This document shows positions 35,843 through 46,201 of a stretch of DNA of 64,000 bases, in pieces. Source of the stretch: Cordia subcordata. Its lineage: Eukaryota; Streptophyta; Magnoliopsida; Boraginales; Cordiaceae. Numbering within the stretch: position 1 is the stretch's first letter; the number at the start of each line of letters is the position of its first letter. Position numbers and translations under genes: made by a program. Below the pieces are notes generated by a model. The model was not told the DNA's origin, searched no databases, and worked only from the letters and a program-made list of their open reading frames with translations. The stretch spans positions 951,501 through 1,015,500 of the forward strand of contig JAPTOF010000005.1 of NCBI GenBank assembly GCA_028554755.1, written 5' to 3'.

Positions 35843-37240
35843 AGATGAGTTGGTGTTTACCCGCCTGACGGCATGGTGGTTAGCACTATTAGGAGGCAAC
35901 CTAGGTTCAATTTTGCAGTTTTGCATTTGTTTCATTTTCTTTTCTTTTTATTTTCTTTCTTTTATCTTTCTTGCACCCAAACCAAAGTGTTGAATCCCAA
36001 TCCTTTGTCCCTTAAGATACACCATTGCTCATTATTGCACATGCCAATGCAAGCATGCATAGGCAATGCTACTAATCTTGTTTTCTTTGTGAGTGTTTAT
36101 GAATTGTGATTCACAGGATTAGTATTATGGTGATTTATCATTGGCATGGAAAGCTTTGAAGAAAATGCAAGGTTGTATCTATCCTTTCTCCACTTATTCC
36201 CCATGTTTATACCCTATCCCCACCACCCTTACTTGTTTTGTAATGACAATTTGCTTGTTTTTGTGTTTTGATCTATTTGCTTAAGGACAAGCAAAGTTTA
36301 GGTTTGGGGGTGTGGGAGTTTGGTTTTCTTGTTATATATCTTACTTAGGGTAGATTGCATTATGCGCTTAAAAATGGTGAAAATTTTTCTATTTTGATGC
36401 ATATAGAGTCATTTATTTCTTTGTTGATCATTATGTTGGATTTTGTGATTGGCTCTATTGATTTATGAAGATGAGAGGCATTGTGGGGAAATGAATAGAG
36501 TGGTTTGAAAACTAAGTCTTGGAGGGGATGCCCTTTAAAGTTGTGGGGAGTGAGAACCTTGAAATAATAACCCTTGTAGCCACCCTATAGCTTGGTAGGA
36601 AAGAGTGTTGAAAAAAGGTTGTTGATGTGAGTGCCTCTGTCTTGATTGGTTCTTTTTTATATGCCTTAGCCTTTGTTTTTGTTTCTCTTTTTGTTACGCA
36701 ATGCAAAGTATGAAAAACTCAAAAAAAATTTGAAAAAGGCAAAAAGGTGCAAAAATATCCACAAAAAAATTGAAAAAGAGAAAAAGCCAAAGGCACCAAA
36801 AAGTTTTGTGAATAAGTGCATAAGTGACACAATGTCAACTTAGCACAAGTTATTATCTTTGTAGATACGAAAATAAGGCTTTTTATAAGCCATTGTGTTT
36901 GTATATTCTCTCTTCTTGTCTTTGAGGCTTGGTGCATGTTAGGGAGGCCGTGTTAGTTGAGATAGTATGAAATATCAACATCCGAGTACGTGAGTTAGAA
37001 TCCTAGGCTTGTGGTGAATTGGCTACTTGGGAAATTCCCACGAGGAACGAGACCCCTTATGAGTAAAGGGAGGATCCAAAGAGATTTGGAGATATCTCCA
37101 CAACAAGAATGCCCCCTTCGTGCTTCTTAGACTAATCTTGATAGCGAGTCAATCCTTTAGGCAATCAATTGTATCAACTTTCGAAATAAATTTAAGATTG
37201 GGCTTGCTTGAGGACAAGCAAGAAGAAGGTTTGGGGGTGT
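35843..37240 (+). other. 3' untranslated region and polypurine tract of B
   Basis: No gene. Hairpin TTAGG-AGGCAA-CCTAG (35889-35904); hairpin TTGCTTA-AGGA-CAAGCAA (36277-36294, one mismatch) with PPT-like AGTTTAGGTTTGGGGGTG; T-rich then A-rich tract (about 36650-36790); perfect hairpin CTTGCTTG-AGGA-CAAGCAAG (37203-37222) followed by the true PPT ending TTTGGGGGTGT at 37240. Confidence 0.75.
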
Positions 37241-39082
37241 TGATGTGTTGTGTTTTTGCGTGTGTTTGCATTATAATTTACCTATGTTTAAGAAGTATTA
37301 AGTGCTAAAAAAGATGCATTGGTGTAATACTTTTGATAAGAATAGGCTTAAGCGTAAGCAAATTTACATATAGAGTTTAAGAGACAAATTAATACGTTAA
37401 TTGCTTATTTTCAATGATTGAGGTGAACTTTGGGTTAAGATTGAGATTGAGCAATGATAGGTGATAAAGATGGGAGATGTATGAGTCAAAAGAAGAAGAT
37501 CGGAGGCCGGAAAGATAAAAAATAGAGGAAATAAGTCAGCCGAACGACCAAGAAGAAAGAGCCGGTCGACCGGCCACTCCAAAGAGCATAACCAAAAAGC
37601 CGGTCAAGCTAAGTGAAGAAGCCAGTCGACCAGCTAGGTCATCCGGCGGTTCGTGAAAAGTCGATATGAAAGCCCGATTTTTAGACTAAAAAGAGGGATC
37701 TTTTAGAGAGCTTTTTGATAATTGGAGAGAGGATCTTTATATCCATCACACACACACACACACTTAACCCTAGTCTTCACCTACAACACACACACACTCT
37801 CTCACACATTTCATCACTTTGGAGCAAGAGAATTTAGAGGGTTTCAACATTTGGATTCAAGTTTGCTCAAGAGCTTTATACAAGATTAGCTAGGATGAAA
37901 GGGAAACTTCATAAACTCTCTTTCATTCTATCTTTTATTATGATTGAGTAGACTTGTGCAGGGTGATTTTACTTATGTAATGGGTTAGCTATATACTCTT
38001 ATGATATGGGATTAAATGGCTGATTATATATACATTTTTGATTTTCTTGTTCAAATGGTTATTTTCTCATTCATGTCTAAGTGTTTGATTAAATGCCTAA
38101 ATGGGTAACATGTGTATAAATTGAAGTCTATTTACTACTAAACACACTAATCCATGCTATAATCATGTCTATGTGTTTATATGTGGATGCTATGAAGTGG
38201 GTAATGCTTATATTCATGTCTATGTGCATATTTGCATGCCTAGTAGTGAATATGACTTCAATAACGCATACATGTCAGTTGTTAATTGCTTCTAATGGTG
38301 TAATCCGAGCCTGACGATGTTTGGTAGTCAAATAGGTCCCTTATTCACGAACACCTTGGCTTAGAACATGTATGAATGTGTTAATAGATTAAATCCCGCT
38401 ATTGTGACCTTAGAATGACGAAGCATAATTTAGGGCTAGCCTAGGCTGAGTCTTCTTTAGCTTTAAATCTGGCCAATAGGTTTTAGGATAGGTTTAGTCA
38501 ACCTTAGCGACATTAGGTCTTGGCTTTAAATCCAGCCAATGATTTAGGTACTAGGGTAGGTTCATTTTAAGTCACCTAGGAAGCTAGTTAGTTACTTTTA
38601 AGGCCCTAGGTCATGAGGACCACGCCGTAGCTCTAGGAGGCGCCACCTAGGGACATACCCGCACCGAGTCCTAGGGGAAAATTAAGACACTAATTTAGCA
38701 ACCTAATTAGGAGCAATCACTTAAGTAAGCCATCATTCTTTAATTAGGAGCAATTGAGTATAGAATCACCCATTCATAAGTTGAAGTCACCCTAACCCCT
38801 TTCCATTTGTTATTTCCTCTAAAATAGCTTCTCCCCCACTTTTCCCAATTCCATAGTTTAGTTTAATTCATTTTAGTTAGAGCTCCCAACCATTCAAAAA
38901 TCAAAAATTTCAAAAATAGATAGTTTAGATTTCTTATCTTTAGGCACATTCTAGAACACACATGTAGAATCCATCTCACAACATAGCCTCCCTGTGGTTT
39001 GACACTTGTTCTCGCACACACCACACTGCATCGATCCATGCACTTGCCGGTCTTTAGAGCTTGCACTCAAAGACGTACATCT
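37241..39082 (+). repeat. 3' LTR of element B
   Basis: Starts TGATGTGTTGTG after the PPT. Compared with the 5' LTR it lacks about 80 bases between two palindromes (around 37575), consistent with recombination between direct copies of the GGTCGACCGGCC module. TTAGCT/TTGGCT hairpin copies lie near 38457 and 38521. Confidence 0.93.
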
Positions 39083-39664
39083 AGGATGCCATTATGTATA
39101 GTTGAGATTAAAGAGTAAATGCCACACTAAAGTGCACTTATCTTGGTTTTAGGTGAGTTTGAGGATAGTTTGAAAATTAATGAAGATGAAGATGGCTTGG
39201 GCAAGAATTGAAGAAGATTTTAATGATGAAAAGTGGAAGAAAAGCAAGATTAGAGGCTTATGGACACAGGCCAAAGCGATCAGAAGCAAAACGGAGCAAA
39301 AACAAAGCCAAAAGAGAGCAAATAGGCACTACCAGAACACTGGCTTCAGAGTACGGGTGTGCCCCCTCTCTATTCCATCAAAAATAGAGAGTAATCTTCT
39401 ACTATTAGAATAGAGGTCCCTCTGTACCAGTGCATTGGTTAGGTATTCTGGTAGTCGCAGAAAAATTGGCTATATAAGCCCTTTTTTGGCCACTTTTTAG
39501 AAGAACAAGTCATATTCTTTCACACCCATCTCTAAAACCCTAAATCCTCTCATCTCCCACATCTCACACACTCTTCCATACACAAAATCACTTTGGAATC
39601 AAGCCTCTAAGAGGATCAAGCACAAGAATAGGACCTTTTTAGGCTTGCACTTTCAAGGCACATC
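39083..39664 (+). repeat. Element C LTR, remaining part
   Basis: Aligns with the minus strand of 2300-2624 of element 1, including the ACACTGGCTTCAGAGTA-type stretch and the CTCTAAAACCCTAAATCC leader. After CACAAGAATAGGACC it jumps to the LTR end (AGGCTTGCACTT...CACATCA), so more than 1 kb of R-U5 is missing, with all hairpin copies. Confidence 0.8.
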
Positions 39665-39671
39665 AAGCATC

Positions 39672-40208
39672 ATGCCTATCTTTGATTCTAGGCACGATAA
39701 GTCCATTGGAGTTGTAGATTCCAATGTTGAAGTAAATGTCAAAGATATGAAGACTTTTAGGGAAGTGATTGAAGAACTTAAGATTATGATATATGGGTCC
39801 TTGGGTATCTTTGATGAGTCATTGCTAGAACATTCTTCTAAACTCTCTATGAAGGAACTACTTGATAAGTGAATCGTTTCTTGGATGAACATGAGCTATC
39901 CCTCAGTGAGATTGAGCCTATGACCCTTACTCTCGTTTCTTCCTCTTCCTAGTTGATTCCTTCATGCTGTCCCATTGATTCCATCCCACCCAACCCTACT
40001 CCATTAGATGACTCTTCCCTCATTCTTTCCATTGTGTATCCCCCTAGTAAGCACATTTTTATGCCATCTCACTTGAAGCACGTTCATGTAGGGTTTGTTC
40101 ATACTCCTCTCATTTTTAGTGCTTTAGATTCTTCATTATAAGTACAGGGTATAGGTAGCTCTTAATCATCAAAAGAAGGCAATAGGATGGTTAATGGCAG
40201 AGATCTAA
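39672..40208 (+). pseudogene. ORF remnant of element C
   Basis: An open part at 39672-39872 starts MPIFDSRHDKSIGVV and matches the C-terminal half of the F ORF (the SLGIFDESLLE part corresponds to SLWMFDDSLME in F). A second part (to about 40208) reads SYHLKHVHVGF-like sequence in another frame and then KKAIGWLMAEI, which resembles the HKKAIGWKIDDL linker just before RT in elements A and B. It stops at 40206. Function unknown. Confidence 0.6.
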
Positions 40209-41012
40209 ATTGCTAGGTTAGAATTGAAAAAGAACAAAGGAACTAGAGCTTTAGATTTTCCCATGACCTAAGACACCTTTGAGTATTCTCCTTTTATATT
40301 TGATGTGTTAGGTTTTTCATTTGTCCCTTTTCCATTTATGCTTGAAAAGGATTGTGACAATTAATCTTATACCACATGGTTCTTGTTCTTCTTACTTGTG
40401 CTTTGACAAGTTTTTATGTTGATCTACACTTAAGGACCACAAATATCATTGGCCCTAACATTATTGCTGGTTGGAGGCGTTAAATACAGTACTACTAAGA
40501 GGCACCTAAGACATTTAGTCAGAAGTTGATGATTGCCTAGCTGACGGCATCGTGTTTAGCACTATTAGGAGACAACCTAGGTTAATTTTGGTACTTTTGT
40601 TTTTTATTTCATTTTTCTTTCTTTTCACCCACACTAAGTACTGAATCAATGCAAGCCTGCATGGCAATACTACTAAACTTGTTCGTTATGAGTGTTTGTG
40701 GTTTGTTGAGTAACAGGGTTAATAGCTGAAATATGAACCATTGGCATGAAGAGTTTCACAAGAATGCGAGGTTGTATCAATCTCTTCTCCACTTGTTTCC
40801 CCATTTATCGACCCTTTTCCCACCACCCTTATTTGCTTTGTATTGCTTATTTTCTTGTTAAATGGTTCTATTTTATTTGCTTGAGGACCAGCAAAGTTTA
40901 GGTTCAGGGGTGTAGGAGTTTGGTTCTTATTGTTTTATGGTTCATTAGGGTAGATTGCATTATTTTTCTTAAAAATGGTGAAAATGTTTTCGATTTTTAT
41001 GCATATAGGGTT
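40209..41012 (+). other. Element C 3' region, first part
   Basis: No gene. Hairpin TTAGG-AGACAA-CCTAG (40565-40580) and hairpin TTGCTTG-AGGA-CCAGCAA (40877-40894, one mismatch) with PPT-like AGTTTAGGTTCAGGGGTG, in the same order as in A and B. Confidence 0.7.
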
Positions 41013-42901
41013 TGATACATTGTGATTGTGTGTGTGTTTGCATGGCATTTCTATACTTGTTTAAGGTGTTCTTATGCTTTACTAGGTGTGTTAGTGTGGC
41101 ATTTACACCATACTTGCACATAGTAAGCTACAAATGTCCGTTGTAGAGTTTAGAATGTAAATGCTACACTAATGCACACTTGTTTCTTGTGTTAAGTAAA
41201 GTTTAAGGCTTAGCTTGGGAGTTGAATTGATGATGATTTGATGAAAGAGCCAAGCTAATGGTGTTTGGGATGTGACAAAAGCTTGAAGAATGCATTTGGA
41301 AATGGCCAGGCAAAGAAAATAGCTACCAAGAAGAAACAAGCTCGTGAGAAGCAAGAGTGGTGCATAATATGAAGAGGCCAATCGACCTCAACCTTAGGTC
41401 GGTCAACTAGCCAAGTTCTAAAGTAACATAAAAAACTTAGCCATTCTAGGTTGGTCGACCTAGGCCAAGGCCGGCCCCTTGGCTTAGTACCTTAGCCCTA
41501 CATGATAAAAGCCCTATTTAAGGCATTTTTCAGCATTTTTAGAGGGAGATTAGCGACCAACATCTGTACCCACTCTACACATACAAAAACCCTAAGTCAC
41601 CCATCTCTCACATACTAAACCACACACAAATATGCCTAGATCCAAGCTCGTAAGGGTTTTGACACTTGTAATTGCAAGATCAAGACAAGGATTTCAAGAG
41701 CAAAAGTTAAGCATGAAAAGGAGGTTCATCTTTCTCCTTTTGTACTTAGTTTTCTTTACATTAGAATAGATCTTTTATAGGTGATTGAAGCTTGTATTAT
41801 GGGTTGATCAAGTACTACTTTCCTATGAGATTTTGATGGTTTAATAGTGATGTTTGCTTTTAATGTTTCACTGGCTATTTACATACATGTCTATGTGTTT
41901 GTTGATATGCCTAGGTGAAAGAACATATATATTTGGAGGCTTGATTACTATTTAACACTTCTAAATAATTGTATGAGCATGTCTAGGTGTTTATGTAGTG
42001 ATTCTATGAAGTAGGTCTTGTAACTATGCATGTCTATATGTGTTTTTACATGCCTTAATTACAATTTTAGCTTCTTTGACATACATGTAGATTATAATGC
42101 CTAAATTAGTATGACCTAAATATGTATAAGTTTTTTTGGCTAGAATATGCTTTATATTCATTTGTACCATGCTCAAGAACATCTATGATGTGCTTTATTA
42201 TCAAACCCCGCTTGTGTGATGCTACGATTGGTGGTTCTTCATTATTTATTAATTAGGTCTAGTTAGTCTCCTTTGGCTTTAAACTTAGCCAATAGTTGTC
42301 GGGCTAGCTTATTGACCTTAGGAAGCCTAGTTTTTGGCTTTAAACATAGCCAATGAGTTATAACCTAGGGTAAGACCAATTACCATTACCTAGGAATGTA
42401 ATTAGCTAATTCGTTCCCTAGTTCATAAGGACCACGCTATGCTTCTTGGTAACTAGCACCTAGGGATAGACCCATACTGAGTTTTAGGGATGACAGGAGA
42501 GGTTAATTAGATTCCTAGCTTAGAGCACCCCTTCTTAGAGCAAAACTATTGCAGTTAATCCTATAGTGAAGTTTGTACCCAAATTACTTATAGTTAAGCG
42601 AATTTCACCCATTTCCTTGTTGTTTGTGTCAATTCCTTTTTACTAGCTTGTTCTTCCTTGCTTTTATTTCCCTTACTTTGTTTAGATTAGTTTAATTTAC
42701 TTTGAGCTCCTTCAAATCTAAAACAACCAAAAAGAATTCTTAGTTTAGCTTGTTTTCTTTCTAGCTTTCTAAGCCACATACTTAGCTGTCATTCGCTATT
42801 TCCTAACTCCCTAAGGGATCGACTCTGCTCTTGCACATTAGACTACATAACCTGTGCACTTGCAGGCTTTTAATTATGGCTTAGTACTTCAGTAGCTAGC
42901 A
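41013..42901 (+). repeat. Solo gypsy LTR D inside element C
   Basis: Starts TGATACATTGTG, ends about TAGCTAGCA. It has a GGTCGACC palindrome (about 41450), CATGTCTATGTG motifs and two hairpins TTGGCTTTAAAC..AGCCAA (42273-42292, 42334-42353). The element C 3' region continues on the far side (TCATTTAT... as at 36410 in B). I could not find a clean 5-bp target duplication, so the exact ends are uncertain by a few bases. Confidence 0.78.
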
Positions 42902-43904
42902 TTATAGTCATTTATCCCTTGGTTGATAGAAGTGTTCGCTTTTATGATTGACTCAGTGGATTAGTGAATTTAAGTTTGCATCGTGGGGAGTGAATAGAGT
43001 GGAGGGAGAGTTGAGTCTTAGAGGGGATGCCTTTAAAAGTTATAGGAAGTGAATAGAGTAGAGGGAGAGCTAAGTCTTGGAGAGGATGCCTTTGAAAGTT
43101 GTAAAGAGTGAATAGAGTGGAAGGAGAGCTGAGTCTTAAAGTGGATGCCTTTGAAAGTTGTGGGGAGTGAGTGCTTTTAAGAATGCACCTTATAGCTACC
43201 CTATGGTTTGGATGGAAAGAGTGGTTGAAAAAAGGCTGTTGATATTGATATGAGTGGCCCTTTCTTGAGTGGTTCTTTTTTATTTGCCTTAGCCCTTCTT
43301 TTTCTTTCCTTTTTGTTATGCAATGCAAAAATATGAAAAATCCTAAAAATATAAAAAAAGGAAAAAAAAGGTGCAAATAAGTGAGAAAAAAAGTTGAAAA
43401 ATAAAAAAAATAGAAAAGAGTAAAAGCCGAAAGCACAAAAAAAAAGAGAGTTCAACGAATAAGTGCTTAAGTGACACAATGTCAACTTAGCACAAGTTAT
43501 CCTCTTTGTTCTTTGGTGTTGTGTGAATAAGGCTCTTAGATCAATTTGTGAGCCATTGTGTTTGTGCATTCTTTCTCTCTTTATCTTAAGGCTATATGCA
43601 TGTTAAGGAGGCTATGTTAGTCGAGAAGGCAAGAAATATCAACATCCTGCATACATGCATGAGACTCTTAAACATGTGGTGATTTAGGTACTTGGAAATT
43701 TCCCAGGCAGTGCGAGGCCTTTTATGAGTAAAGAGAGGTTCCAAAAAGGCTTGGGGACCTCTCTACAATAGGAATAACCCTTTCATGCTTCTTAGGTTCA
43801 CCTTGATAGTGAGTCAATCCCTTAGGCATCCCTTTTTATCGTCCTTAAGATAAACTTAGGTTTGGACTTGCTTAGGAATAAGCAAAGAGAAGGTTTGAGG
43901 GTGT
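42902..43904 (+). other. Element C 3' region, second part, with polypurine tract
   Basis: No gene. Contains a local triplication of about 60-base units around GAATAGAGTGGAGGGAGAGYTGAG (about 42988-43150), a T-rich then A-rich tract (43268-43450), hairpin TTGCTTA-GGAA-TAAGCAA (43868-43885), and the PPT AGAGAAGGTTTGAGGGTGT ending at 43904. Minus ORFs (42942-43569) reflect this composition. Confidence 0.7.
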
Positions 43905-46004
43905 TGATGTATTGGTTTTATGTGTGTACTTGTATTGTATTTTGATATCTTTGTATAGGTGTTTTTGAGATTATTAGATAGCTTTAGTGTAGTGTTTATA
44001 CTATATTTGTGTATATAAGAGTGTAAGTTTATATAGTGATTTTCAAGGTTAAATGCTACAGTAAAAGCTTAATTTTGTGCCATAGATGAGTTATAGGGTG
44101 AAGCCTGTGCTTGCATGATGATAAGTGATGAAGATAAAAGGTGTACGGGTCGCAGGGAAGAAGTCGGAAGCAAAGAATATGAAGAATAAAGAGGAAAAAA
44201 GCTACCTGGTCAGCTGGCAATTCCAGAGAAGACAACTAGCTAAGCTAAGTAGCTGACCGATATGGTCAGTCAGTAATTCTAGAGAGCCCCAAAAATGAAC
44301 CGGTCGACCCCCTATCTATTGGCCAGTAGGTAAGGTCAACTGGTGGTGACACTGGAGGCTATATATAGGACCTGATGTTTCAACATTTGGAGGAATCAAT
44401 TCACCCCTACTTCTCACACATACTAAACCTAGTCCACTCCCCTCATACACACCTTTTTACACACTTCCCACCAAGATTCAAGCTTTTTTGGAGGGATTTA
44501 ACAACTTTGGCGTCAAGATTTACTCAAAGATTGTACAAACATTTCCTCGGATGAAGTGGGAGTTTCCTATTCTCTCTTTCATCTTATTTTATATTATGTT
44601 TGAGTAGACTTATTTATGGCAATTTAGCTTGTGTAATGGGTTGATGTCTTAATATATAAATGTGCTTTGATTTTATTATTCAAATAACTATTTTCTCATT
44701 CATGTCTAGGTGTTTGATAAAATGCCTAGATGAGTAGAATATATGTAAATTAATGTCTATCTATTACTAAACATTTCTAATCCATTCTATAATCATATGT
44801 ATGTGCTTGTGTGTGGAATGTGTCAAGTAGTAAATATGATCTCAATATTGCATACATGTTGGTTCCCAATATCTTTTCATAGTGTAATCTGAGCATGACA
44901 ATGTTTGGTAATCGAATAGGTTCCTTTATTCAGGAACACCTTGGCTTAGAACATGTATAAATGTGCTAATAGGTCAAATCCCACTACAGTGACCCTAGAA
45001 AAATGATTTTTAATTTAGGGCTAGGCTAGATTAAGTCGCCTTTGGCCTCAAACCTAGCCTACAGGATTTTGGGTAGGGTTGATTAGGCTAGATTTAGGGT
45101 TGATTGTTGTTGTATATTAGATTAGGACATTGAATAATGGATTTGTGTAGATCTTTGGCTCTTAATACATGTTTGTTTACATAAATTTATGGCATGATTC
45201 AATATGTCTATGCATTGGAAATCAAACATGTCTATGTGTTTGTTAAAATGCCTAAGTGAATATGCATGTGTTATTTGTGCTTCAAATGCTCTTATCTACT
45301 TATATGGGTGATTTGATTGTGCTTAATCTCATGGCTTTGCTTAGTAGAGTAGGCTTTAGCTTTAAATCCAGCTAATAGGTTACATGCTATGCTTAGTCGA
45401 GTTTAGGTGCTAGTCCTTGGCTTTAAATCCAGCCAAGCGGATAAGTTAACCTAGACTGGAGTATCCCTCACCCACGTTAGTGTTGGTTAATTGAGCCTTA
45501 ATGTCACGTAGTGTTTAGGTGCTAGTCCTTGGCTTTAAATCCAGCCAAGAGGATAAGTTATAATCACGGATTGCCTAGGCCAGGAGGGATTGGCCCTTAG
45601 CTTTAAATCCAGCTAACGGGTTAAACCACTAGTATTGGTTAAGAGAGCACCCGATCAACACAACGGCAATAGAAGTCTCGAGCCTTAGATAGACCTCATC
45701 CATTATCATAGCCCAAGTCCTGTTGCATTGCAATTGCCCTAGGTCCCCTTCTTCTTTGTTAGTTTTTCCTTCCTTAGTTTGGCTCCTTTAAGTTCCTTCA
45801 TAGATTAGTTTTTATTTTCCTTTTTTCTGAGCTCCCTACCATCCTAAAGTAAGCACACACACGTACGTAGCTAGTTTAAGGCACCCGAGCACGTAGAGAC
45901 CAAACTAAGGTAGCCTCCCTATGGAGATGATACCCGAACTCAAATCTGCTATACCACGAGCGATCCGTACGCTTGCGGGTGTAAAACTCGATACGCACAT
46001 ATCA
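43905..46004 (+). repeat. Composite LTR of element F
   Basis: Starts TGATGTATTGGTTTT and ends ATCA. Up to about 45090 it is A/B-like (palindromes, TATATATA at 44360-44367, an AACCTAGCC hairpin remnant). From about 45090 it matches the LTR of element G (GTTGTATATTAGATTA...). The second half holds four TTRGCTTTAAATCC..AGCYAA hairpins (45356-45375, 45417-45436, 45529-45548, 45597-45616). Confidence 0.85.
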
Positions 46005-46010
46005 AGTTTT

Positions 46011-46027
46011 TGGCACCGTTGCTAGGG
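46011..46027 (+). other. Primer binding site, tRNA-Asp type (F)
   Basis: TGGCACCGTTGCTAGGG, three mismatches to the tRNA-Asp complement, six bases after the LTR end. It is followed by an A-rich leader (46108-46165). Confidence 0.8.
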
Positions 46028-46201
46028 AGGCACGGTATTGGTTCTTTGTGTGCTTTTGTGTTTGCAATTGGTTGCTTGCGTGTGCACTATCTTTACTTGC
46101 TTTCCATTTTTCAAAAACTAAAAAAAAATTTGAAAAAAAAATCTCTCAGAAAAAAATTTTTTTGAAAAAATTGATGGTGAAGAGGTTTTACTTGTGATTC
46201 A

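Larger units (their letters stand above)
25620..39082 (+). mobile_element. Element B: Athila-type Ty3/gypsy retrotransposon with two later copia insertions
   Basis: Sister of element A: same LTR type, tRNA-Asp primer site, gag, pol and PPT. LTRs are 25620-27537 and 37241-39082. The left flank ends ACTAG, and after the right LTR the sequence reads CTAG, so a 5-bp duplication is probable but blurred by a loss of about three bases. Host sequence on both sides is the LTR of element C. B carries a solo copia LTR in gag (29203-31101) and a truncated copia LTR that replaced part of pol (34088-34862). Confidence 0.93.
39083..43904 (+). mobile_element. Element C: non-autonomous Athila-like element, deleted and split
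   Basis: The rest of the C LTR (39083-39664), a short ORF remnant, and a 3' untranslated region of the same kind as A and B, ending in hairpin plus PPT at 43904. It is interrupted by solo LTR D (41013-42901). There is no primer site: the LTR end CACATCA is followed directly by ORF sequence, so a deletion removed it together with the 5' half of the ORF. The next LTR (43905) may be its 3' LTR, although it is of a different subtype. Confidence 0.75.
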
